A stretch of DNA of 64,000 nucleotides, from positions 744,001 through 808,000 of the forward strand of contig NOWV01000007.1 of assembly GCA_003344405.1 (NCBI GenBank), written 5' to 3'. Both the position numbers and the translations under genes were made by a program. This document shows positions 37,351-51,300 of this stretch, one piece after another; within the stretch, counting starts at the first letter, position 1; the number at the start of each line of letters is the position of its first letter. Source of the stretch: Trichoplax sp. H2 (lineage: Eukaryota > Placozoa > Uniplacotomia > Trichoplacea). The notes under the pieces were generated by a model, which saw only the letters and a program-made list of their open reading frames with translations, searched no databases and was not told the origin of the DNA.

Positions 37351-38937
37351 ACGTTAGAATATACCGTATCTAAGATCGATCAAGGATCGATATTTATTTT
37401 TGATGCCAGTTAGAGACTTGTAGCGCTTATTTTAGCATGATGCATTGTATATTAGCATCAATCAAACAGAGACGATGCCAATCGGTGCTAGAGCATAATT
37501 CAAAGCACATTGCTTTGATAGGATATAGGAATAATCATCTTAAAGTAATTCGTTTCGAGAATAACACGCATAAATCTCCAAGTAAACGCATTGACCAATA
37601 TTACCGTAGATCGGAATAGAATGTCGCCTTTTTGGCATGAAATCGGAATAATCATCTTTTTAGATGTCGAGATCCACCAAGAATGGATCGATTTTGTGCT
37701 AGCTTGCGACTTTTTATAATGCTTATTTCTATGGCAAGATAGCTAAACATGATTGATCATGTGAATTTCGGCTACAGTAGGCAGTAGACGATATCTTGAG
37801 AAATATAACTGGCGTTGCAATTTTAATTAGTCATAGGACAGCTACAACTAAGTGCAGCAGTGATCAAGAATTTTATCCTAATATTAATTATAGGACATGG
37901 CTGATATTAGTTTGCGGTGCGGCAATAGGCAATATGCACGTATGTGTATTCTATTTTAAGGAATCATCCTACTATACTAATGGATTTAGTATTAGGCAGC
38001 TAAATCACAAGTTAATATGCGGTAACATAGAAAATCTTTTGGCGAATTGATATGATATAACATATCATACAGTCTATAACTTGGCATGGAATAATCTACG
38101 ACTCACTTGGACAAAGAAACGAACAGGCCAATTCTTTAACTCTCAAGTTTTCTATTTTAATTTAATTTTATTTTAACCATTAATTAATCATTCGTGCGAT
38201 ACATTATCATGCTATTGTCAAAAGTTACTCCATGGTAGACAAAATTTTACAGACTTATTGACTACATATGTAAACAAAAGGGAATAAGATAGCAATTCAA
38301 TAATTATTATAAATGTCACGATGGCGTTGGATAGATTACTGTTGATTAGTCTGACCTAAACATGAACGAACTTAAAAATCCGAAAGTAACATGTAATCAT
38401 TCATGTTTACAATCTTATAAAGGACGAGTTGAATAATACAGTGTTTAATGATTAATACCAACAGAGATCGCCCACGATACAATCCAGTCCTCTTTATATT
38501 TACAATTGATTATGAAAGGTTTAAAAGTTTTTAATCCATCCTTTCAATTGCCTTTCATGGGTAGGCTGGTCTTAAAGAGTTTGGTACAACATGCTATCAT
38601 CGATTGATATAATTTCATGCCATAGTCGATCCTAGAATGCAATTGCTTGTCACTCCTTTTATTTCTTAATTATGCGTGCTATCCTAATTTTAAATGATTT
38701 ATAGCACTCTTGCAATTATGATAATACCAACACAAATTCATCAATTACTGGCGAGGACTAGAACCTATTTTAGTCTTAAAGGCTATATTATATAGCAATC
38801 ATTCCGTGATGTGCAGCAGTACTTTTAAGTAGCAAAGGTAGAAGCTTTCGTCAATTATTCAAATCCTCCATCGATGCTAATTTCATTATGAAATTACTTT
38901 ATTTTAAACTAAAGTAATTTAAAACAGTTGAACATAG

Positions 38938-39235
38938 TTACTTTTACTCTCCCAACTAGCAGAGCCAGCATTTTACACGATTGAATAAAGTTATTTTTTC
39001 TCTCTTAACTAGTACATCTAGCTAAAGAATTGTCTTGTCTAGTCACAAGCATTTATTAACTCCACACTTCTTTATTAAAATATTATTAAATTGACGTTTA
39101 ACTGTAGTAACTTTTTAAAGATTAAATGTAGTTACGGGTTCTCTCTCCCAACTAATAAAGCTAGCTAAAGAATATATTTTAGTTTTATCTAGTTACAAAC
39201 CTCTTTATTAACTTTATACTTTTAGTTTTATATAG
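38938..39235. repeat. Degenerate direct repeat, offset ~138 bp
   Basis: A segment with TTCTCTC, AACTAGT, CTAGCTAAAGAAT and CTTTATTAACT blocks appears at about 38991-39080 and again at 39129-39230, with a partial copy at 38938-38990. Identity is moderate. Confidence 0.6.
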
Positions 39236-39460
39236 GGTGTTATAATGTATTTTATCAATCTTTAAGCTATTCACATCGGCATTCATTATAAATTACAATA
39301 TCAGAGCAACAATGTCAGGAATTGAAACTAAATCTTACTGTTCATAAAAGCACCTGCTCAATTCATAAATGTATTCTGCCATAAAGAGACTGCTAAACAC
39401 AGGCATAAAGTTAAAGTCTTTGTACCATTCCAGTTTCAATTACTTTTGATGAAGTGTTTA

Positions 39461-39940
39461 CAATCCAATGATGGTATCATCAAGCTTTACTAGAGCATTG
39501 TATTGAATGATAATGGACATGTAGCCAGCAATTAATTTGAAACAATAAAGATGATGTGAACAATTACCAATTCAATCAGTAATAGATTTTGTAGCGTGAA
39601 ATTAGGGATCAATTTCGATACAATCCAATGATGGCATCATCAAGCTTTACTAGATCATTCTATTGAATGATAATGGACATGTAGCCAGCAATTAAAATGC
39701 AACAATAAAGATGATGTGAACAATTACCAATTCAATCAGTAATAGATTTTATAGCATGAAATTAGGGATCAATTTCCATACAATCTAATGATGGTATCAT
39801 CAAGCTTTACTAGATCATTCTATTGAATGATAATGGACATGTAGCCAGCAATTAATTTGCAACAATAAAGATGATGTGAACAATCACCAATTCAATCGGT
39901 AATAGATTTTTGTAGCATGAAATTAGGGATCAATTTCCAT
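39461..39940. repeat. 160-bp tandem repeat, three copies
   Basis: Three head-to-tail copies begin CAATCCAATGATGG or CAATCTAATGATGG at 39461, 39621 and 39781, exactly 160 bases apart, each ending GAAATTAGGGATCAATTTC. The copies are nearly identical, so the amplification is recent. Confidence 0.95.
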
Positions 39941-42900
39941 ATCGTTTACAGAGTAAACGATTCTATTAATTTATACTTCCATCGAGAAAATTTTCTATTT
40001 ATTTAGCCCATCAATAAAATTTTTTCCGATGTAATAAGAATTAAAGTCATACGTTTTTATATCCGAGTACCGCAAGGAAAGGGTTTAAAAATAGACGAAA
40101 AGAATAAATAGTCATTATATAGCTTATATTATACAGTCTTACACTTAATAAATATCTAAAAAGTGTCAATAACTTTTAAGTATAATGTAGATGGACGGAT
40201 AGTAATAATAAATTTGATGTATAAGCACTCACTCAATTATCAGTAAGTCATTATGACTCTTATATTCCGTAAATTTATTAGATTAACCCTATTGGGTGAG
40301 ATTAAAAGTTCAAAGTTTATTAGTTTAGGATATTATTGGCGATAAAATACTCCAGATGTAAATTAAATGATTGTTGATCCCTAATCAAGATATCAAAATT
40401 ATTTGTCTTGAGACTTAAAACTACGCTGTAAATTCTTTATTTTTTGTCTTGCTTTTATGATGCTAATTCAAGAAATAAAGTAGATTACTCTATACAAGTG
40501 CATATATAGTAAAATATTAACATCAAACCAGCAATTAGTAATATTAATGTCTTTTAATACATTGCATAAGAGACAAAACTAACGTAACACGAAGATTAAA
40601 TTTAAAAGGTTTTCATTTTTGTCATGCCCTCCTTTCGATTACTATAAGTATATCATCGTCCATACGACATTAATTCTATCCTTGCATAGTAACCAATTCT
40701 CTAACAACAAACTAGTTACACTACCGGCATATTAGAGTTATCCAGAGAGAGAGTCTTTCCTATTATTCTATGTTTAATAGTAATAGCATTGGACCAAATG
40801 TTACTCATAAGAATAATCCAATTTTATGATAACTCTAGTTGAAAAGATAGGTTGCCATATCCGTAGCCAGCCGTTTGTTTGTTTTGAACTATGCCTACGT
40901 AATACTGTATGCATATTATCATTTAATAAACAACTAGTATTTTATAAGTAATTGTCTTCAACATTTTAGCTGAAATATTTATAATAGTCAACTTCTTCGA
41001 CACAATTCTGCCCTGACCTAATATCAAAGATTGCATAATGGCTCTATTTCTATAATTGTATAGACTGCATGTATATGTTGATCCTACTTATTATTATACC
41101 GCTATGTAATGGATTTAAATGTTAAAACAATATAATACCACTTATTAACAATTTCATTTTCTCCAATTAGTAAGAGAATACGATATAGATACCGCCATTA
41201 TGATAAAATAGTAGCAATATAATTCCTCTATTTAAATTATAATTGTTTTAAAATATCATTATGGTATCAATATATCAACTATCGTTGCTGTTATCAATAC
41301 TATATAATAGTCGATCAGTTAGTTCTGATAATATCTGTAATAGAAATTCTTCATGTACGGTAATATTGCAAACTGTAATGAAATTGATCTATACATCGGT
41401 ATTAGAATTAATTAGGCGAGCGATTAAGTGATCACAAGTTTCCGACTTTTTATTAAAGACTAGTACGTCCTGCAATTTTTAAGCAATTATCTCATTAAGC
41501 CAAGTATTAATATCCAATTAATGCTCAATAGTAGCACAACATACAAATATAATGATCATATTTACGGCATATAGCAAAAAATAATCGCCTCGACATCAAT
41601 CTTGATTTAATTTCGCTCCTTAGCTATTGATCAAGATATTACTTAAGTAAGTTATCAAAAGAAAATATTCTAATATATCGAGCGAAAATCAACGAAGAAA
41701 ATAGCTTGATTGAAAAGGTACCGCACAAATTCAACACATATTTCTTTTCAACAGTGATATAAATCATGTAATGTTATCGATTTGATATTGCATGAATAGA
41801 TGAAAAAAAAAAAGAGAATAAAACAATATATATTAATGGACAGTATGAATAGGCACGGAAATAAAATAGTAAGGCAAGCTAATAATGAATAATAATATAC
41901 GTACGAACAGCTGGATCGATCTATCTTTATAATACACTTATTACGTCAAGGTAGCTAACACAAATGGCAATATTGACATAAGTAGCTATTATCATTTATA
42001 ATCTCAATAAAATCGATCTTAATTGACATTTCACCCAAGTGCTATCCTTCCTCAATAGATCTCACTAGCTATAATATTTAAGCTGCTATTTATAATCAAT
42101 CATATTCATGATAAATAAATTTCAGTACAGTATCCATTTAAATTATTTTCCTTCTATAAAAACGATACCGTACACAATACGCTATATGGAAAAATTGGCA
42201 TAGGATGGAATAGCAAAAGTATAGAAATACAGTAGTATTAAGCAATCAATACTACTGTCAACTCTATTATTACATTATTTCTATTACTATTTACTCTAGA
42301 TCTATATATTGCAAAAGTGTCTATTATCTATGCAATAATATCTACATTGAAAATCGTCCATGATCGTCTTTCTATATAAATTTGTGTAGCTTCTGTACCA
42401 GCGAAGTAACCCCTCTTACTTTATGATCTGATATTTAACCTGTCATTGCTGGATGATCACCCACATTAAAAAATAAATGATACCATCTCTTGTGAGTGTA
42501 TATTGTTATAATATTACTGCTATACTATCCAATATGTTTTAATTCAAGAATATACTATACAAGGATAGAAATCAAGAAAGAACTTTAACAGCGGGTAATC
42601 GGTGCCTTGAAAATTAAAATTTGGGTAATTGTAGTTTCTTCTATTGCTTACAATAACAAATTTTTGAAATTTTCTTCAATATTAATGACCTTTGTTGAAC
42701 AAGGTTGTTGCCATGTCGTTGATCTAAAATCTAAAAAATATTCTACATTTCAAGTAGCAACAATAAGAAACTATTGACAACCGACGATAACAAGACCATA
42801 AGGTAAAGGGCGACCTGCTCACAGGAGGGTTCCATTAAGGTAAAAATTCAATCAAGCAAATTATAAGAGATGAAAATACTCTTATGAACAATTATCATTT

Positions 42901-44280
42901 TAGCCTTGATATAATGTTACTTCTTATTGTCCGATAATGTTTTAGCCTAGATCAAGATAGGTTACAATGATAACTTTAGTGCAAAAAATAAGTTTGCTAT
43001 TCATTAATTAGCACTCGTGCAGTAATAATAATATGCTCAATATCGCTTGTACTTTATTATGACAATATCCTCTTCTGTATAAATAAATGCCCCTCTATAA
43101 AATTTTCAATACCTTAGACGCCAAATATGTCATTCTCATTCGATTTTCAAGTCAGTATTCTTACCTTTTAGAATTTTTATCCTGCATATTTAATTTATAA
43201 ATTATTCTATAATTGATATTAGACGATACGTTTTTCTAAGGACAACGTTATCATCTAAATTTTCAAAGCTTTTAATTTATCTTTCTGGTATAAACCGATT
43301 AGTAGCCTAATCGGTCATATTAATGTTTAAAATTAATTTGTATTTTGAACGCAAATTAGGATCCTGTCATACTTCTAAAAGACATTTAAACGATATAAGA
43401 TATTCACTAAAATTGAAAAAAGCTAGCATCAATCATATGGAATCGATTAACATCTATTGGTTTAAACAGGTAAAATCTGAAAATTGCCATTAACTAAATT
43501 ATCTTCGATAGCAATATGTTTCCTTAATAGCTCTTTGGAAGTGCATCGGCTTAGAAAGGGAATAGTTATGTTTTATTCAATTTTTTGTAGTCATATTTTT
43601 GATTCCATTATATACTAAGCATAATCATGTTAAGTTTCAATTTAATAACCTTGCAATGCTTAGTCTATTTCTTTCAATCTTATTCTCATAAATGAAAGCC
43701 TTGACATCATTCATTATTATCATCATCACTCTTCTTCATCTCACTAAGATATCTCGGTATTGCTCATCATGTAAATTCCTTTCCTTGTCATTCTATTTTC
43801 TTTCTCCCTCCCTTTCTTGATTGAATAACTGACTCAATACTATTGTTTCCAATAAGATAATCAATCATTTTAACTTGTTTATTGAAAAATAGATCTAAGC
43901 TGCGACTGTCTATTATCATGATTGGCTAATTTTTCTATCTTATTAAATGATATTAGTAGAATCATATTTTGTTATCCCTTTATTAATCATCAGAAGCTAT
44001 TACTCATCATTTTGCTTGCCCTTCCCATTTGCTTCTTACTGCTTATCGATGAAAAACAATCATCAATATGCTTTCTACCCTATTTCTACGCTGCATTCAG
44101 TACAGATCATCAATTACCTTTATAACATATATTGAACAAATCATCTGTTGATCTTCTAATTTTACAATTGCTTCATTTTAATTTAGTTAAAAGGCGATCA
44201 ATCATTCCTTCATTCGTAATAATCAAATACCTTTAAATTATGCAAAGTAATACCTAGGATAGACTAAGACTGCAATGACT

Positions 44281-44376
44281 ATTTGATATATATATACATA
44301 TATATATCATATGCATATATATCTACATAAACACACACACACACATTTCTTTCTCCACACACACACACACACACAT
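44281..44376. repeat. Compound TA / CA microsatellite
   Basis: A TATATA-rich stretch (44285-44325) is followed by two CA runs (44330-44346 and 44356-44376) broken by a TTTCTTTCT segment. Confidence 0.9.
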
Positions 44377-45317
44377 GATCACGCACATATATACTTATAA
44401 ATAATCTACACCTTTCGAATAATTTACCTATCTTACATATTACAATTAATGCACACATAAGCACATCCAACCCGATATAAATACATGAAAGCTATCAAAC
44501 CCTTAAATAGATAGATAGACATCGGCATTATCGACTTGTAGATCCAGAATCTTTTCGCCAAGGAACAAGTTCATACGATCGTAAAATATTCAAGCGAATC
44601 TCTGTTCAACGCACGTTTCCTTCAAGGAAAGCACGCGAAAGAAAGAAGGTGATAAAAAGAAAATTCTGGGCTAGATCTTGGCACAATCATCTATATACAA
44701 CTGTAAGGTTAACCTAAGGAGCTTTTCCGAGCCTGCATTTATCCATCCTTGAAAGAATACTTTAAAATTATACCTTTAACGGTATTTGCATTGACCTCCA
44801 GTTATACGAATCTTCAATCATATTTTCATTTTCTCACATTATCCTTACCCTTGCTATTTGATTTGTGGTTCATTTTGGAAATCGATAAACAAATAATCAA
44901 CTGGAATTAACTTACAGTATACAAATCAACTTAGGAGAAAAATTATAAACAAGTTTTGTCCTCCACTACCATCCCTTATTTCAAATTTATGCAATACATC
45001 CGTTACTTTGTCGTATCAAGCAAGTGAAAAAATTTGCAACACTAAGAATTACCTATCCTATAGATCAGCCTAGTGAAGTTTGTCCCTGTATTTGCCTTCC
45101 CATTCTAGACTGTGCCATTCTCACTAGGCTAAATTCCACGTTAATCCAAGAAATTAATATCAATTCTATTTCTTTTATCCATCTTCGTCATAAAAAAATA
45201 AACTAACGAACAACAAATACATAAATTGTTTGTTGGCATCCATTTGTATGAGTCTTGATTCAATTCTAACCATATTAGCAGAATAAATTACAAACTGTAC
45301 TGCAACAATATCAACTG

Positions 45318-48300
45318 ATGGAGAGCAACAACCGAGACAGCGAAGAAGAAGTAAGTCATCTTTACTCTTATACCAGTTTTCAGATTTATTTACTCCGATT
45401 CCATCTTTAAAGTCAAAAACTGTGTACTACTATAGATTCTACTCAGTCTGCTATTCTGTAATTCTATGAGCTTTTATTTAATTTTGGTTCGGTAAGATTT
45501 CATTTGGAGAGGTATTAAGGTCTATTTATTCCTTCAACCGCTACTGCGATTTTACAATATTAAAAGATCACGTTAGTGTTAGTGGTCTATTCTCCATGAT
45601 AAATTAAAATAGATATATTAAAAATGAAATAATCAATATTGTTAACAATTAAAGAGCTACTACAGCCTTGCTCGTGTAGTAAAATTCTTAATCGTTAACC
45701 TTAATCATCCAATTTATACATATACATGTAAAATTTGACAACACATATGCACTAGCAATAACTTTCTTTAGCCTTAAACTTGAGCGGAATAGCTCAAGAT
45801 TGATGTAAGATAAAGAAAAATATGTCGAGCATAATCATAATCAAAACTAAAAATTAGTAAGAATAACCTAATAGCTATGATATTGATCTTGATGGTAATA
45901 GCCTAAATTTAAAAAATTTTAATTTCATTTTAAACTTAGCATTGTATCAGCTATGGAGGGTAGGGGTTAATGCAGTCATTGCAAAAGTGAAGCATTAGAC
46001 TGTGCAAAACTAGATCAGTGTTAATCATTTTAATGTATAAATTTCTTGATGTTATTTGTTAAAAAGAAGGATTGTTAACCTATCGCTACAGTAGTAAGTG
46101 GTATTTTTCACTAAGCTTTGTCTCCCGAAGTTTTCTCTTAGGGTTAAGTAAAATTGATTTTCTTGGCGGCGAAATATATAAGCTTGGCAGACCTAAATTA
46201 GATCCCTCTTTTTATACTGCACATCATTTGATAAATGAGTACAACAGCTCAAAAGGGTTACTAAAAATAGTTATTGTTACTATTCTCTTCTTGGATATTT
46301 TGTGTAAGAGTTCCTATAAACCTTATGTCAACACTATATTTTAATGGCAATGTTGACGGTACAAGTTATTTAGACGATATGTATACATTACCATGACCGA
46401 ATAGAATGTTTTAAGTCTTCCTTTTCGGTAACATGATTGCTAAAACAACAAGTTTTTTCATCGGTATAAATGATAGAATAGGACCATAAGGTTTCTTTCT
46501 ATTTTTATAACCCTTGAAACAATAGTCTTATAAGCTTCATCAAAACTGAAAAATTTTAAATTAACACTAAAATAATGCCGCGAAGTCTAAAATTAGATTA
46601 CGTTACAATGTGGCACGGATGAGTAACCCCTCAAGTTTGACAAAAGTTCTACTATTGTCGTTTAGAAAGGAATTTGCTAATGTAGAATTGTGAAAAATGT
46701 CTTTAGCTTTATTGATTAGTGAATAGAAGAATGTAACGAACCTGTTAGCAGTTAGGAAATGCAGATCGTTGTGTGTTAGTAACGTAGAGAAGTAACTTTG
46801 AAGGTCTTATAATAATGAATGCAGGAATAGTTAACAAGTTAGACACAAATAGCAATGAATGACGAGTGTAGTTAGCTATCTACTAAAGAATCATTACGGT
46901 TTGTTTCATCATTCCACTATTTATCGTATAATTAATATTATCCAGAACTACAGCGTTGATATCCAAGTTTTCGAACAAGGATATCCTCTATTAATTATTA
47001 CTCTGTGCAATAGAGAAAGATTTATTTGTCAAAGCATCAACATATAGTTAGTTAACCCAAGACATCTAATTTCATGCAATAGAGGAAAATTTGTTTGTTT
47101 GAGCATCAATATGTAGTTAGCTAACCCAAGACATCTGATTTCATGCGATACAGGAAAATTTGTCTGTTTGAGTATCAATATGTAGTTAGCTAACCCAAGA
47201 CATCTGATTTCATGCCATAAAGGGAAAATTGATTTTTTCAGAGCATCATCATACAGTTAGTAAACCCAAGACATTTGATTCCATGCAATAGAGGAAATTT
47301 TAATTATTATAGTATCAACATGCAGTTAGTTAACCCTATACATCTGATTTCTTGATTAGCTTACTGTATAATTATTATAATTAATTATCAAGATTATTTC
47401 ATACGAGGAGATAATTTGTCTATACAGTTAATGTCAAGAGCGGTCAATGATTAGAAATATATTCACACATACATCAATATGATTCATGTAGCAGATGCCG
47501 CATTTATCTCACTAATGCCGGCCTCTGCTATTAATAAATGTGCATAATATAATAGATGCCTATTCAAATAGCCTAAATCATCTTGTTTCCCTCGTAATCC
47601 AATATAATAGAAGTAGACTACGGATAGGAACAAAGGGCTTACTACGAGGACTATATAATTGTTATATATTTTTCGATATTTGCATTCGTAATTAGTCTGA
47701 TATGTATTATAGCTATACGACGCTCGATACAGTTCTTTGAAATATTGCGCTATTACCCAACAAGAATCTTACGGCATTGCTGTGATATACAGTAATGAGG
47801 ATAGGAAAAAGTATGATTCATTACAGTGTAAAAGATGCAACCGAAAAGACATAAGTTGATAACATCATCAATTAGGTATAAAATGAATTGATTCAAGTTG
47901 TACTCTATTCGATTTAATCACTTTATGTATAAAAATTCATATCACCTTCTCTATTACACCTTGTTACGTAACAAGTGAAGAGATTGGGAAAATATGGTCA
48001 TGAAGTTAATCATATCATGACATAGTGTTATTAGTGAATAAGCCAATCTATTCTTTGTTGAGTTATATTAATAAGGTTGAGTAACATTATTGTGAATGGT
48101 TTTATGCTGCTATCAACCCTATGACATTATGAGAGATACCTTGTTAACCATATCCTGCCAAATTACACCAGTAAGGCAATTTCAAATTTGTGTAATACAC
48201 TAAGAACTGTAAAATCTTATTATCGAATTATTTTTCTGCCTTCAATTTTAAATCTAATTTATGCTCTAGCTATCATTTATAATTTACAGATTTAAGAAAG

Positions 48301-51300
48301 ACTATCTCTAGTCTGTTTTAATAACTTCTTCGCTAATGAATCATGCTATTTCTTGTAACACGACTTTCATCTTAACATTGCATTATTTCAGCATAAGAAT
48401 TTAATGCTATTCGTATTCTTTCTTTGGTTGCTAGTTTTATAAGTTGAATTTTACCAATTGATTCGACATCGGCATATTCTAACATTCCGTATCATAGAAA
48501 GCTGTAGCAACCAGATTTATATCTATGAATTTACATAATTTGTAAGAGATTATACACGTAGTCTAACACAAATTAAAGCATAGCATTATGTAGGTTTCAA
48601 AACATTTTAATATTTAAATAGACTGATATCCTTTGAGATTTTTGATATACTATTATTAATCCTTAGCTCTGCAATTGAAGAAGTTATACATGAGCTAGTT
48701 GATTTTCTACAAAAAATTCTACTGCAAGTGTCAACCTATTTTAATATTGCACAATTTCTACATATCTTTGTAATAGCAATTTAATTACTATTTTAAACAT
48801 CATCTCAAGAAATGTGCTCGCCTAAATCAGCACTGATAGAAGAGATCCTGCTAACTCTCGATATTTTCTTCTAAAAATACCCATAACCAACTGTACAGGA
48901 TATATAACATCTTAATGTAATGGCAATTAAACAGTCCGAGGCTGCACAAAAATTTCATTAATTTTATTTCCTAATTAGCAACAGGGGGCGGATAATTATA
49001 GATATGCACTTATGCTGCATTAAGGCAGCTACTAACTTCAAAGTGTCTTAGCGCATTTTGAATGAAAATCATATTTTTAGCAAAGCATTTCTATTTCTAA
49101 TTATACGATGTTTTTACATAGATCATCATTCAATTGCTGCATTAGTGAAACGAGCAGATTATATGTATAATCTATTACTTCACTGCAGGAAATCGTCTCA
49201 AATACGGATGCTAACATATGGTGTGATAATATTAAAACATAATCAGATTATATGGCAGACCAAATACAAGTGCATATGTGTAGCAACAGATATCACCCTA
49301 ATATTGCTTATTACTAAGCAATACTAGGCTACTTTTTTGTATTACATAGCAGCCATTTAACCTTAATAATGGCTGATAATTAAGAAAAATGAATAACAAC
49401 GTCTGGTATTTCTGTAGGCAACGTGAGAAATTGATTGAAATTCTGTCGCTTTTGGATGCAATATTTTACAGCCACATTGCAAGCATAATTATTAGAACAT
49501 GTGAATGTTTCACAATCTACTCAAATATTTTCTTACCCAATCGAAATATCATTTAGATATGAATAAGATTCATGTACATGAAAACTTGAGTTATATATTA
49601 TTGGCATACTTCTAATAGTCACAATAGATGTGAATATTTCTAGTATATGTATATATTTAGATAGGAGACCAACGAAGTTGTTTTTCAGCCGTTTAAAAAT
49701 TGAAGGGTTTATGAAGTAATTAATGCTGGACATACAATATTCTTTTAATGACATTATGGAATTAAAACCTGCGGAAAACTTGATGGCTAATAACTGGGAT
49801 ACTACTTTACTATCGGCATTATTGCCCATGTCAAATAATTATATTTACTATTTAAATTATTACGAGATATATGAAGGAGCAATTAGAGACTGAACGGTAC
49901 TCCACATTGTTTCTATTTATCTCAAGGGGTAATTGAGAGTTCTTTAATTATCGATTTAGCGGAATATTATTCCCATCTTTAATAGTATCTAAGTAATTAT
50001 GGTTACACTTTCAGTTATTATTAATGGGTAACACACCAATCTTTAGCGCTGTATATATGATTTGAGCTAAATATAGTTTTCTAAGCATTTCTAATTTGTA
50101 TAGTTTCCTATTCGTTAATGATAGCTGTAGTATTAAGTAAATACTTACTCATACAAAATTTAGATAATATTTCAGTAGATTAATGAAATTTTCTTATATT
50201 ACAATAAGGTTCGCACATTATTTGTGAGTGGACTTCCTGTTGATGTTAAGCAAAGAGATTTACATCTACTCTTTCGTGGACTTCCAGTACGTGGATATTC
50301 ATCAAGCTAATGATATCATCTTTATGTCTTCGGCATTATTGCATCAATATAGTACTAATTTTCCTAATCGATTTATTAGGGATATTTAGATTCTATCTTA
50401 AAGACATCAACCAAGCAAGTAAGTAATAGAAATGATACACGTAAAATACCTATGGTAATAAAGAATAGTAGGAAGATTGCTTGTATACGTGTGTATTATG
50501 TGTTAGTAATACAGCATTATTTACTACAGTAATTATATATATCATGATCAACTTTGTTCGCTTTACCATGATAACAATTAAAAGAAATGATTTTAAGAAT
50601 TTAAAAGTTGACCTATTTCTTCTGAAATTTAAATACTTATATATATATTATATAGCCGGGACACGGAAATAAATCTGGGGTATGTGGAAGATAGAATGTT
50701 TAAAAACGTTAATCATTTTTTTTGAACTGCTTAATTCCGTAATTTAGCTATAAATCTACTTTTGTCGTAATGATTATAAATTTTAAAGTTATACATTAGA
50801 GAAAAAGTAACAGTTTTTTCAATACTTAATACTGGCACTTTAATATGCAAGGTTGAAGAATATCGGTAGCGACTAGTTACTGTAATTACTCTAAATAATA
50901 TTTAAGAAAAGGTTAATATTTTCACCAATAGATATGCATTCAGCTGCAACATTACTATAGAATCTACCAGCTAAAATATACGCTTTAAAATCATTATCCG
51001 ACCAATAGTAGTCTATACTATATATTTCCAGCATTATATCAAAAGTATTTAATTCTCGATCAAAAACTATGTATTTTACATGGTATAAGCATAATTTTAC
51101 TAATTTTAATCTTGATTATATTTATTTACTTCTGGGTATTTCTTTATGATACAGCCCGTTGCATTCGCTACATTTGAAACTAGGGAGCTAGCAAATGAAG
51201 CTAAAGCTATCTTACAGGTTACAAATAAATTATTAATCTTATAGAGCGAAATTTTCGTAGCCATAACATTACTGTATAGAAATGACTGTATTATAGCTCA

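Larger units (their letters stand above)
35180..45317. other. 10-kb region without a supported gene
   Basis: No exon chain or recognisable protein on either strand. It holds tandem arrays at 35934-37350 and 39461-39940, a degenerate repeat pair at 38938-39235 and a dinucleotide tract at 44281-44376. From about 43690 to 45300 the sequence turns pyrimidine-rich with TCTTC and CATCAT runs. That part may be promoter or 5' UTR of the following RNA-binding protein gene, which is inference. The stretches 40000-43690 and 37360-38860 show nothing beyond AT-richness and short chance open frames. Confidence 0.6.
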
